Assembly: GCA_018398815.1 (NCBI GenBank)
Contig: CM031614.1
Location: 52,823,843-52,887,842, forward strand
Direction of reading: 5' to 3'
From: Conus ventricosus
Lineage: Eukaryota > Mollusca > Gastropoda > Neogastropoda > Conidae
Length of the DNA stretch: 64,000 nucleotides
Numbering within the stretch: position 1 is the first letter of the stretch; each line of letters opens with the position of its first letter. This document shows positions 1 through 12,712 of the stretch, one piece after another. A model generated the notes under the pieces. That model worked only from the letters and a program-made list of their open reading frames with translations. It did not search any database and was not told the DNA's origin. The translations under genes were made by a program, and so were the position numbers.

Positions 1-3000
1 TTAAAAAAATTACACAAACACAGCAGACAGTACGCGCGCGCGCTAAATGCAGCACAGGCCCAACATACACGCCCGCATGCGCATACCCAATCCCCCACAC
101 CACACACACACACAAAACCCAACACACACAACCCCAAACCACACACACATGTTCATTGCTAAATAGAGGAAAAGCAAAAAAGTAGGGCGTTGAACTATGA
201 TAAAAGGGTTTTAGATTTATTTTTAAAGTAAATTTTTAAAAGACTGTGTTTAAAGGGAGGGCCGATTGACTGTTTTGGCAGAGGGGAGGAAGAGATTCCA
301 CACAGAGGGACCAAAAAATGCAAAATTTTTAAACCCAAATCATGGGACAGGGGTAAAGTATTATTTGAATCTATCGCGTTTTTTCCCCATTTGGAAAAAC
401 TCAGCAAGTAGGGGGGCCCCATGTTTGCATGGACTTTAAACATTAGTAGGCCATATTTAGGTCTTGGTTCAGGGAACATCATTTTTTGCGAATTTCCCCC
501 GGGTTTGATGAGACTTGCGGGAAAAATCAGCAAACCCCCCCCGTTTGCTGGTTTGTCTTTTTTATGTGATTTTCCCCGGCCCCACTCCAGACGGGACGCT
601 AGTTGTGTGAAAGGAAAGGGGTTAAAAAAATTTTTCCCGGATATTGGTTTCAAATAAAACTGAGTTTATTGGTAAAAAAAAATTGCGAGCAACTTTTTTG
701 AAACGATTTTATGTGTTTGCCTTAAAAGTTTCATCAATGTCAGCTAAGCACGGTGTTCGGTAACCCCTCGTCAAGGTTTTTAATCTTTTTTTAGGTCAAA
801 TAAATCGTCGTGATGTTTCGTTCGATGTGGGCCTACATTTGTTTTGTGCGGATAAGGGGCCATTCGGTTTTTTGGTTGCACCATTCTAAGCATCAGTAAT
901 ACTTTTTGTAACGAATTTGACAAAATGATGTTTGATCACTACAGGAAAGAACATCATCAGCGAACAGATCCAGTGACATCATTGTGAGATATGTGCATGG
1001 GTAGGTATTTAAAATACAGAAGGAAGAGGCCCCAAGGACGGGCCCTTTGGGAACGCCACAGTCACTACCCTTCGAGGAATAATATTTTTAAGAAAACACG
1101 CGGGTCCTGCCTTAAGTATGACTAAAAGAAGGGACTACTCCCGGATTTTGAAATATGCGTCTTTTTTTTAATAATTGTTGGGGTTACAAGATAAAACGCT
1201 TTTTTAAAAATCGGGAAAAAGTTCCAGTGGTTTTTTTTCGTTGATGGTGATACCCATGTTCACAGAGGCTGTTGGGCCGTGTGGCTGAGTGATTTCGACG
1301 AAACCCTGACAAAAAGGGGTGGAACAGTTTTTGTGTTTCCATTTTTTATTTAGGTTTTTTGTGAACAGTCTCTGAGGTTTCGATAAAGGGAAAAAAGGAT
1401 TTTGGTCAAAAATTTTTTAAATCAGTGGATCTTTGATTTGGGTTGGGAACCACTTTTGTGCCTTTAGCCCCACGGGAAGACTTTTTGATCAAACACAAAT
1501 TAAAAAATACGTAAAGGGTATAAACAATTAGGGTAGAGCAAGCTTGATATGAAGCATTTAAGTTATCTGGCCCCATTGTTTTTTTATTTTTAAGTTTTGA
1601 AATTAAGGAAAAACCAAAACTTCATTAATAGCAAGAAAGGGGGAATGATAAATGAATCTCTGTTTTAAAAACTTTTTTGACAAACGTTTGAAACACTGGA
1701 GTTTAACGTTTAAAAAAATGTGAATGGCACCCGTTTGTATGATTTCAGTTACTAAAGAAATGATTGTTAAAAAGTGTTGCAGCCCACTAGTGGGTTAATT
1801 GTTCTTTTGACTTGTCAGTTTTTCTTAACAACGCCTAATGGCTGACCCGTTTGCGTTTATCATTTTCCCCAAAAATGCTCAGATTTTGTTTTTTAACTAG
1901 ATCTGATACTCTGTTTCTCGCTTTTTATATTCACTACTTTTTTTGGGTTTTAAGTGCACCTTATCCCATTTTAAATAAGTCTTTTGTCACCCGTGGGAAT
2001 ATCGTTTTTTTCCCCTTTTTCTTCAAAGGGGGGGCATGTTTGCAACGTTTGAGAAAAAGATATTATAAGGTTTTCGTTTTCATTTGGATCTGTGTAATGA
2101 TAACTGTAAAAGGAGTAAGCTTAAGTCGAGGAAAAATTCCCTTACTAAAATTTTTTAAAGCAGCGATATTGAAGGTTTTTGGGGCCTTTTATTCTGTTGT
2201 TTTGGGAAAGTTTAAAAGACCAAGTGCCAAAATAGCAGTGGTGTTATTTTTTTTGTCCCCATGTTATGTTAATCCCATGGTTTTGTGTTTGTGTGTATGA
2301 CAAAAGTAGAAGATGTCTTTGCGATTCTAGTTGGAATGAAAAGCTGAGCAACCAAAGAGTGTGTGGTCGCACCCCGGGGAGGCTGCGTTTTAACAATCAA
2401 TGAAAAATCAGAGAAGAATACATTTGGATAGTTCTTATTAATCTCCATATGTGTACAAAGTTGTCATACCAAAAAAAGTGGCAGCGGGATTCCTTACACT
2501 ATCCAACTAGAAGAGGGGCTGAGTTGGGGGGTTTTACTGCAGCCACTGCTTAAACATTATCAGGTTCAAGGTCACGCCCCTTTTTTAAGTGAGCGATGTT
2601 TTGTAATAAAATTTCCAAAAGCCCTGTTTCACCAGAGTGAGTGCATCGCGTGGACAAGTTTTTTTTTAGTTAGGATAAAGCGTATCATAAAACGGGAGTC
2701 AAGGCGAGTTTCACAAGACCAAGAGATAAATAAAAGGGGATTCGTTTAAAAAAAAACGCTTCATGATCTTTTGGGATGAAAAACATTTAGGGAAAGGTAA
2801 TCCAGCATCAGTTTTAATTTACATAAAATGGCCATTGTTTTAAATTTGATAAAGCCCCAAGAAATAAAACAAATGATATACTTTTTCAAAAAATTTAAAA
2901 ATATAAATCAGCAATATTTACAAAAACAAGGGAAATATAAAAACACTCTAAAAATTTTTAAAAGCCCCCCCAAAAAGCGGGGGAAATGAAGTTCAGCCAA

Positions 3001-3110
3001 AGGACAATTAAATTATGGTATGAAACAATTTGGGGAATAGACCAACCAAGAAAAAGTCGTTTTCAAGCTGCCCGGGTCAAATAGTACAGTCATCACAGTA
3101 ACTAAGCAAT
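1..3110. other. Noncoding, homopolymer-rich stretch, nothing recognised
   Basis: The first 170 bases are CA-rich. The rest is AT-rich sequence full of short homopolymer runs of all four bases. The open frames (for example 1851-2300 +) are composed of Phe/Leu/Lys from T- and A-runs and resemble no family. No splice-flanked exon, tRNA or transposon terminus was found. The texture (TTTTTT, AAAAAA, GGGG every few bases) suggests an unpolished long-read contig rather than normal genomic sequence. Confidence 0.5.
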
Positions 3111-3114
3111 CCGG

Positions 3115-3480
3115 GGGAAAGGGGGGGGGGGGGGGGGGGAGGGGGGGGGGGAAGACTCACGGGGTTGGGGGGAGGGGGAAAAGGGAGGAGGAGTCAGGCG
3201 TGATGGGAAGGTAAAGGTGAGCCCGGCGGGGGGGAAAGAAGCCGGGGGGGTGGGGGGGGAAAGGGGGGGGTAGTGGAGCTGGGGGGGGGGGGGTAAATTT
3301 GGGGGGGGGGGGAAGGGTAGGAAAGGGCTCGGGCGAGACAGAAGCTTTACTAAATTCCGGATCCCGGGAATTTTTCTGTTAACAGGGGGAGGGGAAAAAA
3401 AGGTGCATTTTTGCCCAAGGGATTGAAAAGGAGAGGAGGGAAGGGGGGAAAAAGGGCCACAGGGGGGCAACATCGGCATT
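3115..3480. repeat. G-homopolymer / purine-rich low-complexity tract
   Basis: Runs of 8-20 G are separated by a few A or T bases, most densely at 3,120-3,320. The proline-rich minus-strand frames here are translations of poly-C. Some G-runs may be base-calling expansions. If real, the tract is G-quadruplex-prone. Confidence 0.7.
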
Positions 3481-4885
3481 GTGTCAGGGGAGGTCTGTTA
3501 AAGTTGGCATGGGGGGCATTGCAGGGTGGGAAAAGGTTTCTTTGAAGAAAAACGGTTTTTGGTGGAAAATTTCGGGGGCTTGTCCAAGTGTTTGTTTGAG
3601 CTCGTTGAACTGTCTTGTGGGTAAATTTGTGAATAAAAATCAGGACGTTTCCTATGATGGGGGTCAGGGGCTGCACACTCCGACGGAATCTGGGGAAGCT
3701 GCTTGATTTGGGTTTTTTTTTTTTAATTTGAAGACTGTGACTGTTCGGTTTGTTGCAAGGGCGTTTTGAATCTTGGTTTGCCCATTACCCTATTCGGGGG
3801 GCCCGGGGTTCACACGGAGTGCCAGAAAAAAATGATTTGCCGAAACCCAAAGGCGACAACAGGGGCCCAGGGTACCACCAATGGAAATAGCTTTGAAGAT
3901 CCAAAGTTTTTGATCACAAAATTTTGTTTCAAACAAAAAACTGCACTTGTTTTGCACATAGGACGCCCCCTATCATCAAATTAATGAATTTAAAGGAAGG
4001 TTTTTTTAGGAAGTAGGCAGAGACAGAAATTTTTGGGCAGCGAAAAACTCTTTAACCCGCCCCAGAAGACCAAAGTCCTGCTGAAGGTGTCTACGAGTAT
4101 GTCGTAAAGGTCTTTTCCCCCCCCTGCTCCATGCGCACCCCTTCCGTACTGCACAATCTCTGAGGGCAGCGTGCCAGTCCCCTTTTGCCCGGGGCATTGG
4201 GTAATGGGGACCCCCGTCTGTAGTCTCTGTCGGTAATTTGAGGTTAGAATCCCCCCTATTGAAAGTTTCTTTCGGGGGAAGACGGGACCCTAAATTTTGG
4301 GGGTTTTGTTTGAGTGTCGGTGAGATGTGGGGTATTACCTATGACGGGGGTGGGCCCGTCTGCGTCTGTCAAAGGGGGTTTTTTGGGGGTGCGTGCCGGA
4401 GTGGGTCACAGGTGGTGCAGTCTGTCTTTTGTCACCGAAAACCCCACTAGTTAGTACACACGTCGCGTTTGTTCCTGTTTTTTTAGTTCGGGCTGCGTTA
4501 ATTTTTTTTGATGACTTTACAGTGGACGTGGTAGGGTCTGCGTCACTGCTATTTCAAAGGTGTTTTTGAGGGGTCAGACCCCGTCAATCGCTTCGTTTGT
4601 TCTTTTGAGTGATGCGTAGTGTATTGCACCATTTGCAGACTGTCAATTTTCTCCGCATCGTTTTTTTAAATCCCAGTTTTTGTCAATCTGAGTTTTTTAA
4701 AATCTGCATCAAGGTTTTTATGCAATAAACGACAGTGCAGTGAAAAAAAGGGGCACTGGGGGCATTCTTAGGTCTGGCTTGTTTTTGGCATTGGGGGGGT
4801 GGGGGCTGTGTTTCATAGAAATGGCCTTGTTGTGGGTTTCGTCCCGTCTGACCATATTTTTTTTATCTCTGGGGGATGGGGTCAG
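3481..4885. other. Noncoding, nothing recognised
   Basis: Mixed sequence with many G- and T-runs. Short open frames at 3,479-3,706, 3,766-3,984 and 4,238-4,450 (+) have no recognisable domain and look like chance frames. No repeat element termini were seen. Confidence 0.4.
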
Positions 4886-5340
4886 TGTTTGGTGGTGTTT
4901 TCTCGGGGTAGTGGGGGCATGTCATGGGAGTTGTTTTTTGGGGTAGTGGGGCGTGCATAGTAGTTTTTTTCTTTGGGGGAGTGGGTCGTGCACTAGTATT
5001 GTTTTCCTGGGGGGTGGGCGTGCTTAGTAGTTGTTTTTCCCGGGGGAGTGGGTCAGTGTCATTGGTGGTTGTTTTCTCAGGGGTAGTGGGGGCAGTTTTA
5101 TTGGTTGTTATCTCGGGGTTGGGGTCAGTGTCATGGAGTTGTTTTCTTGGGGGAGTAGGTCAGGCACTGGTTTGTTATTCCCGGGTGTGAGTCAGTGTCA
5201 GGTAGTTATTCTTGGGGGAGTGGGTCATGCACTGGGAGTTTTTTATCTTGGGGTAGTGGGTCAGTGTCACTGGTAGTTGTTTTTGGGGGGTGAGGTCGTG
5301 CACTGGGGTTGTTATCTCGGGGGAGTGAGGCTTTTCACGG
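4886..5340 (+). repeat. Degenerate GT-rich minisatellite (~40-50 bp unit)
   Basis: Units of the type GTTGTTTTCTTGGGGGAGTG followed by GGTCAGTGTCA/TGCACTGG recur roughly every 40-50 bp with many indels. The Val/Gly-rich open frames across it (4,740-5,276) are products of the repeat and are not proposed as proteins. The indel noise matches the neighbouring low-quality sequence. Confidence 0.6.
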
Positions 5341-6539
5341 GAGTCTCGTGACATCAGTGTTACCTCACAGGACTGTGAACAACAGTGATGCGGACTCCGG
5401 GTTTCAGGAAAGTCGTGGTGGCTGGGTGTATCCGCAAGGGGCTCAGTGTAAAGGGGCTTCACACTGGTTCTGATTGTCCGTGGTCCTTTGGCATCGTCCC
5501 GGTGATGTAGCCCCGCGCCTGTGCTCTTCCCCCAAGGCTGGCATCCTCCCGAGTCTTTGGGGTTTTCCCCCAATGGCAACAATATTTAAATCATCTTTGG
5601 CCCCCCTCACCACTTAAAAAACCCCGGGCTAAGCAAGCCCCACCCTTTTTTTGTTTTTTTTTTAGGAAATAAAGTGTTATTTTGGGGGTTTTTAGTGCAT
5701 GCTTGTAAATCTGAAAAATGTCTAGAAATTGATTTTGGAACCTCCCCCCAGCAAAGCGGTACTTTGATAACTTTTTTTGCCTCATCCCTGCTTCCATATG
5801 ATGTTGAAAAGGGAGTCGGGGCAGGGGCATTTTTGGTAGCGAAAAGCTAAGCTACGCCAACAGTGAGATTCTGGTTGGGGGGCATCTAAAAATTTTCGCG
5901 GGTAGCGTGGCTTTTTTGTTTAGGGTTGTTGATGTACCTACAAAAAGCAACTGCTTTTTCGATTATGTGGGGGCCCTTGCCTTGGGGGGGGGGGGGGGGG
6001 GGGGGGGGGAGTTCTTAACTGTGACGGCCTCCTGGCGTGGGAAAATGATGTATGCATTGAAAATTGTGAGAAGTAGTGTTTAAAAAAAGACAGGTGGAGT
6101 GGGGAAAACCGGAACAAAGGAAAACGGGTTGCGGGTCCATTTATCTCCCCACAAATGTTGGGCTTTAACCCCCTTGTAACACATGGCCAAGACACGAACG
6201 TCGTCTTTAGGCCCGGGGTGTTCCTCGGCAAGGGGATCGGGTTACGGGGGAAAAAAAAGCTGGAAGCAATCCAGGCGTCTCTCTTGCGCGGCGCACAAAA
6301 CCACATAAAACCCTTTTAAGAAATCGGAGGGAAAGAGCAATTCCCCACTGAATTTTTCCCTTTTTAAAAACCCCTATTCAAATAAGAAAAAAACCCTTTT
6401 TTGTTTTAAAAAAACAATGCACCCAAGCACCCGGGACTGTGTGGTCAAATTTTACACGGAGGGAAAAAAATAAAAGATATAAAAACCACTCACAAAAAAA
6501 AAAGAACGAGCCCGCCCGGGAAAAACCGTCCCCACCGGT
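5341..6539. other. Noncoding, with a ~27-bp poly-G run
   Basis: No gene recognised. A long G run lies at about 5,983-6,009. Minus-strand frames at 5,175-5,582 and 5,938-6,306 lack recognisable domains. Confidence 0.4.
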
Positions 6540-8200
6540 TTGGTGGTGCGGTGGGGAGAGAGAGAGAAGGGGAGAGAGAGAAAAGAGAGAGAGCAGGGGG
6601 GGGGGGGGGGAGAGCAGAAAAACACAACGCTGCACACCAACAAACCAATACCACAACATAGTGCAACAAAAAGCAAAAACAACAAACAACCAAAGGAAAT
6701 TCCCCACAAGCCATGGGCTAAACTCACTACCTGTAAACCCCACAAGTTCCCCCAAAAAAGCGATTAGCAGCAATACAAATTCAGGAGAAAATGTCCAACA
6801 GTGAAGAAAGAATTCAGTACCCCGGAAGATTATCCGTGGGCCCGGATCGCATAGAAACAAGAAAAAGCGGCATGGAACATGGGCAAGGTGCGGGGGGCGG
6901 GGGGGGGGTGTGAGAGGGGGGGGGGGGGCCTGGGGGGGCGAAAAGGGGGTGCAGGGACAAGAGAAATGCATTTGGTTTTCCCCGGGAACAACGTTATGCC
7001 GTCAGAACTTGTGCATGAAAAGGTGCGGATGTGAGCGCAAAGTGCGGGGGACGCGCACACAAAAAACACACAAGCACACATGAGGCGCGCGCGGCGCAAC
7101 CCCCGCCAACACCAAAACAAAGCCACACCACACCCAAAAACACACAAACACAACACCCAACAAAAAAAAAAACAGAGTCAAGTACGTGAGTGGGCGTACA
7201 CACAACACACACACCCACACACAACCCCACACCCCACAACACACACACACCACACTACACCAACAAAAACCCCCACACGCACACACACCATACCTCAAAA
7301 CAGCACGCACAAACCTAAACCATAAAACCACACACAAACAACACACAACCCCACACCACACAACACACCACACAAAACATACGCCACCCCCAACACACAC
7401 AAAAACACCACACACAACGTTCTTCTCTCTCTCTTCTTCTCCTTTTTTCTCATCAATACAACCCCCAAACACACACCCCACACACACACACACACCACAC
7501 ACCCCCACAAAACACCAAACCACGCACACACACACAAAAACAGCTGGCCATTAACCCTTTACCAAGAAGTTGAGGAGCGGAAAATTTGTCCTCTGTGCAA
7601 CTTTAAAACAGTGCCCTTCCTTCTCCCCCTCCCCCCCCCCCCACACCCACAACCACCAAAAAAGAGAAGGAGAGATGGGGGAGGGGGGGGGGGGGGCGTG
7701 GGGTGTTGGGGGGGAAAATGAGAGGGGGCTTAAGGGATTTTAGAAAAAAGTAAAAGGGGAGGATAACACTAAATTTGACCCGCCCCCCAAAAAAAAAAAA
7801 ACATACATTTAAAAAAAAAAAACACACAAAGCGCGGCGCACACACACACACAACACCCACACACACACAACACACCAACCGCCTATACCATACGACCTAA
7901 AGGTGTTTTCCCTGCTCTTTTTTTTTGTTGTCCCCTTCCTTTCTCTTCCCCCCCCCCCCCCCCCGGCCCCCTGCCCCCCCCCCTTCCTCCCCCTCGACCC
8001 CCCACCCCCCCCTCCCCCCTGACCGTCATATTCAATCTCAACCCCATTCCCTTTCCCCCATCCCTCTCTCTCTGTTTTCCCCTTTTCTCTCGGGCTCTCT
8101 TGTCTCGTCTCCCCCCCCTCCCCCTCTCTTCTCTCCCCCTCCCCTCTCTTTTCTCTCTCTCTCTTCTCCCCCCCCTCCTTACCCTCTCCCAAAACCAGTG
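6540..8200. repeat. Low-complexity block: (GA)n, G/C runs, CA-rich tract
   Basis: In order: a GA-rich tract with a G run (about 6,550-6,615); G-rich sequence at 6,890-6,955; an irregular CA-rich tract at about 7,030-7,540; further C- and G-runs at 7,625-7,710; C runs at 7,950-8,020; and a CT-rich tract to about 8,190. All long open frames here (Thr/His on +, Val/Cys on -) are low-complexity translations. Confidence 0.75.
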
Positions 8201-8289
8201 TCGTGAACCTATTTTCTTTGGAAATATTACGTATTTAAATCCGTTTTTTATGGCAAAAATGTTGAGAGGGAAAATCCTTTTTAAACGAG

Positions 8290-9345
8290 CTTTTGAAGGG
8301 CCCCGTGTGTGTGGTGTTGTGTGGTGTGTGGTGCGGTTGGCGTGTTGTGTGTGTGTGGGTGTGTGTGTGTGTGTGGTGTTGTGCGCGCGCGCGCGCGCGC
8401 GCGCGCACGGCGTTTATATGTGTGTGCGAGATGTACGTGTGGTCCGTGTGTCGGTGGGGGCGCGCGCGCGCGCGCGCGCGTGCGTGCGTGCGTGCGTGCG
8501 TGCGTGTGTGTGTGGGTTGGGGTGTGTGTGTGTGTTGGTTATGTGCTGTGTGTGTGTGTGGTTTTGGGGTGTGTGGGTTTTTGTTGTGTGTGCGTGGTGT
8601 ATGTGTGGTGGTGTGTGTGTGTGTGTGGGTTGTGTGTGTGTGGTGTGAGTGAGTGTTGTTTTGTGTGTGTGTGTGGTGTGTGGGTGTGTGTTGGTGTGGT
8701 TGTGTTGTGTGCGTGTGCGTGCGCGCGGCGCGCGCACGCGGTTTATGTGTGGTGGAGTATGTACGTGTGTGTCTCTGTGTGTTGAGTGGTGCGCGCCGGG
8801 GCGCGGGTGTGTGTTGTGTGTGTGTGTGTGTGTTGTGTGTGGTGTGTGTGTGTGTGGGTTGGCGTGTATGTGCGTTTTTGTGTGTGTGGTGTGTGTGTGT
8901 GTGGTGTGTGTGTGTGGTGTGCGTGGTGTATGTGTGGGGTGTGTGTGTGTGTGTGGGTTGTGTGTGTGTGTGTTGTGTGAGTGAGTGTGTGTTTGTGTGT
9001 GTGGTGTGTTGTGTGTGGTGGTGTTGTGTTGATTGTGTGTTGTGTGTGGTGTCGGGCGCGCGCGCGCGCACGCGGGTTTATGTTGTGGGGGTTGTAGGTG
9101 TGTCTCTGTGTGTTGAGTGGTGCGGCGCGGGCGGGTTGTGTGTGTGTTTGTGTGTGTGTTGTGTGTGTGTGTGTGGGTGTGTGTGTTTGTGGTTCGCGCG
9201 ATTTGTTGTGTGTCCTGGTGTCTGAGTGCACGGTGCACAAGCGCCGCGCGCGCGCGCGGTGGGTGTGTGTGTGGTGTGTGTGGTTGAGTGTTTGGGTGTG
9301 GGGTGTGTGTGTGTGTGTGTGTGTGGGTGTTTTGTTGGGCGGAAG
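8290..9345 (+). repeat. GT/GC-rich array with ~330-bp higher-order period
   Basis: The block is mostly alternating purine-pyrimidine (GT)n with (GC)n patches. A landmark (GCGCGCAC..., then GTTTAT) recurs at about 8,412, 8,741 and 9,076. A second landmark (CTCTGTGTGTTGAGTGGTG) recurs at 8,773 and 9,104. Both give a period of ~330 bp. Alternating GC/GT is the classic Z-DNA-prone composition. The Val/Cys-rich and Thr/His-rich frames are repeat artefacts. Confidence 0.65.
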
Positions 9346-10020
9346 GCCTCTCTCTCCTCTCTCTCTCCTCTCTCTTCTCTCCTCCCCTTTGACACAGACC
9401 CCCCCAACCCCACAGGTGGCTCAATTTAAAAGCACACATTCCATACAAAAAGATACACCCAAATACCCATCACCCCAAAAACCCCCCCCTTTCCCCCCCC
9501 CCCCCACTCCCCCCTCCTTCACATCCCCCCAGTCCCCCCTTTCGTCTTAGAATTCCCCCACACAGAAGGCGCAGCGACGATCGATCAGGTGCATGCGGCC
9601 GTAAAGTGGTCTGGCAAAAGTCCCCGCCCCAGTGCTCGGGCCCGACGCCGTCACGGCCCGACTTCCCGGAGAGATCCCAGACTGTTTGGGGAAAACCACC
9701 CCCGGGTCATGAACCGGTAAACCCAAATTTACGGTTTAGTTTTTTGATGCCCTTTAAATTCTGCAAATGTGGGTACTTTGTGGGCAGGTTGTGGGGTTGT
9801 TTAGAGGGGAAAGGGAAAGGTTTTTCCCCATTGTTTCAATGTTTCAAGTACGAAAAAATACACGCGCGGCCACACACACACGAAAGCACGCACGCCGAAC
9901 ACAGCACACCCAACGGACTGAATCAAAAGAAATCCAAAATGAAAAAAAAGATAGCTGATAATTGTTCTTTTTTGCCCCTCATTAATTATAATTTTGACTT
10001 TCTTTTAATCTGTGTTGTGT
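9346..10020. other. CT/C-rich tract then noncoding sequence
   Basis: 9,346-9,545 is CT- and C-run-rich. 9,546-10,020 is mixed sequence with no recognisable gene. The open frame beginning at 9,606 runs into the downstream microsatellite and is not supported. Confidence 0.4.
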
Positions 10021-10021
10021 T

Positions 10022-10141
10022 TGAGAGAGAGAGAGAGAGAAGAGAGAGAGAGGGGGGAGAAGAGAAGAGAGACAAAAAGAGGGGGGGGGGGGGGGGGGGG
10101 AAACAGACAGAACGAGACAGAGAGACAGAGACAGAGAGACA

Positions 10142-10226
<85 letters not shown>

Positions 10227-10266
10227 ACACACAGACACACACACACACACATTCAGTATATCAAAG

Positions 10267-10291
<25 letters not shown>
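10022..10291. repeat. Compound microsatellite (GA)n-(G)n-(CA)n-(T)n
   Basis: The order is GAGAGA, an 18-20-base G run at about 10,081-10,100, a ~110-bp CA/CAGA tract (10,141-10,250) and a 25-base T run (10,267-10,291). The T run could be the reversed poly-A tail of a retroposed sequence on the minus strand, but no matching head or target-site duplication was identified. Confidence 0.8.
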
Positions 10292-10297
<6 letters not shown>

Positions 10298-10997
10298 TCC
10301 AGAGAATGCCTGTTTTGAAGCAGACATGGCAAAAATTGTTCGCAACTAAATGCATCTATCAACATAATTTTTTTTTTCAAACATAAAATCGTGGACAAAA
10401 AAACCCCAAACAAACAAGCAAAAAACGAAACAACAACAAAAACGCATTTATAACGGTGCATGCACTCTGTCCACAAAACGTTCTTTAACTTGTTGACAAA
10501 CTGACGCAAAAAGAAATCGTGCGGCCGTACCTCTCTAAGCTGCCGAGTCCTACGTGATTTCAACCAGGCTGCACACCAAATATTAACGCGCCATTGCCTT
10601 CCTTAATAAGGACTCGAGTACATGTAGATTGTCGCAATCAGATTGTTTGAGAACCTTTATTGCGTCTGAAAGTTGATTCTCCTCATTTTCTTTCAGATGG
10701 CTATCAAGGTACCAGCCAGATGGTTCCAAGCAGAGAATGGGGTTATTTTGGGGGCTCTTGAAGGTGGCACAAAGACAGGGTGACGGGTGAGCGCAAAGGC
10801 CTGAAATGGGCGTCAACACAAGGGGGAGGTCACTATATCTGAAGACTGTTTGTGATTTCATCGGTGAAGATCCCCTAAAGCAAGGGAAATAATTGGTGGG
10901 GAGTTGCTCTTTGGATCAAGTATCGTTCAACACACTCAATGCTGGCTCAGATTTACGGTAGGCCTAAAAACGCTGACATGGATTATGTAGTGTTTTA
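10292..10997. other. Noncoding; one unclassified minus-strand frame (10,583-10,861)
   Basis: The sequence becomes cleaner here than to the left. A 92-residue minus-strand open frame at 10,583-10,861 has normal-looking composition, with a helical, charged C-terminus ending LLRKAMAR. It matches no family I recognise and shows no splice sites in frame, so it is more likely chance or a transposon relic than a gene. Confidence 0.25.
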
Positions 10998-11478
10998 GTG
11001 CGAAATCCGAATCGTGACGAAAATCCTAACTGTGGCGAAATCCTAATTGTGGCGAAATCCTAAATATTGTGGCGATATCCTAATTGTGTCGAAATCCTAA
11101 ATATTGTGGCGATATGCTAACTGTGGCGAAATCCTAAATATTGTGGCGATATGCTAACTGTGGCGAAATCCTAAATATTGTGGCGATATGCTAACTGTGG
11201 CGAAATCCTAAATATTGTGGCAATATGCTAACTGTGGCGAAATCCTAAATATTGTGGCGATATGCTAATTGTGGCGAAATCCTAAATATTGTGGCGATAT
11301 GCTAAACTGTGGCGATATTCTAATTGTGGGGAAATCCTAAATATTGTGGCGATATTCTAATTGCGGCGATATTCTAATTGTGGCGAAATCCTAAATATTG
11401 TGGCGATATCCTACTTATGGCGAAATCCTAAATATTGTGGCGATATCCTACGTGTGGCGAAATCCTAATTGTGGCGTG
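10998..11478 (+). repeat. Minisatellite, ~37-bp unit of two half-units
   Basis: The unit alternates TGTGGCGAAATCCTAA and ATATTGTGGCGATATGCTAA. The half-units (GCGAAATCCTAA and GCGATATYCTAA) are clearly related, so the 37-bp unit is itself a diverged dimer. About a dozen units are present, with degenerate ends. Confidence 0.9.
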
Positions 11479-11699
11479 TGGCCCGTGTCCTACGTGATTT
11501 CCTTCATGCCCCATGAAAGCCCGACGGCGCCTGTTGTGTTGTGCGCGCTATTCTGCCACCACTCTTCTGTGACTGACAGCTTGACGACGAGACGCCAACA
11601 CAGCAGTTGGAGGCGGTGATATAAAGACTTGGTGAGGCCACAGAGAGAAAATGGTTTGCGAACCATTTTGGCGCGTACGCACGAGCTCAGGCACATATA
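11479..11699. other. Short noncoding spacer, nothing recognised
   Basis: Unique-looking sequence between the 37-bp array and the microsatellite cluster. No domain was recognised in either strand. Confidence 0.35.
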
Positions 11700-11783
11700 T
11701 ACACACAGGTACTCAAACACGTACGCGCGCGCGTACACACACTCTCAAAGACTCACACACAAGCACACACGCACGCGCGCGAG

Positions 11784-11830
<47 letters not shown>

Positions 11831-11845
11831 CGCTAGCGTGTAAGT

Positions 11846-11891
<46 letters not shown>

Positions 11892-11935
11892 GCGCTGGAA
11901 TGTACGGATGAACAGAAGAAGACGAAGAAGAACAA

Positions 11936-11987
<52 letters not shown>

Positions 11988-12055
11988 ACAGAGACAGAGA
12001 AACAGAGATACAGTGAGAGAGAGGCAAAGAGAGAGTGAGAGAGAAAGGGGAGGGA
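11700..12055. repeat. Microsatellite cluster (CA)n, (CT)n, (GA)n
   Basis: CA repeats (about 11,780-11,828), CT repeats (about 11,850-11,887) and GA repeats (about 11,939-11,985, then diffuse to 12,055) lie in succession, separated by short unique pieces. Confidence 0.9.
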
Positions 12056-12589
12056 TAGAAGAGGCTGTGGGCGTCAGGTCAGAAACGTATCACTGACCAT
12101 AACAAAGCAAGGTGGGAGTGGAGGGGGAGGAGGAGGGGGAGGAGGAAGAAATAAACATTTGCTTAAATGTTCCATTTAATGTCTGTGAAGAGCTTTTTTG
12201 AATGATGTTGAAACTACTTTCGTTTTTACCATCCTCCTGGGTTTTATTCTTCTTCATTGTTCCACCTGAATATATGAGCGTTGTCATAAAGAGATTGGTT
12301 CTTGTGCGGGTAATATATGTAATCCTTTCATTTCGAGCATCCCTTATTGAAGTTTTCCCCCGGAGATAGTGTGGACCAAGGTTATTCATATAATCTCATC
12401 ATACAGACACCATTGTTGATGATACTTTCGAGTTCAAGGGCAAGAACTGTTAAGTCCTTAATAATGGTTTATTTCACAAAAGAGGGTTTGTAAAGAATGA
12501 GTTTGACAGCACGTCTGTAAAGACTTTTCGAGTTGTCTTAAACGATGATTTACTCTCTGAATCTCAGCATATTGAGGCGTAGAATGAAA
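12056..12589. other. Noncoding, nothing recognised
   Basis: Ordinary-looking sequence with a short GGA-rich patch at 12,110-12,150. No exon or element termini were seen. Confidence 0.35.
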
Positions 12590-12712
12590 GTCGAATATGG
12601 AGTAGAATGTGGAGTAGAATTCGGAGTAGAATGAAGACTAAATGGCAAGTAGAATGGGGAGTAGAATGGAAGTACAATGAGGAGTAGAATGAAAAGTAAG
12701 ATGAAGAGCACC
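12590..12712 (+). repeat. Short (GGAGTAGAATG)n-like repeat
   Basis: Seven or so imperfect units around GGAGTAGAATG/GAAAGTAGAATG occupy this stretch. Confidence 0.7.

Noticed and set aside
8235..9448. Long Thr/His-rich and Val/Cys-rich open frames
   Set aside because: Pure (CA)n/(GT)n translations in low-quality sequence.
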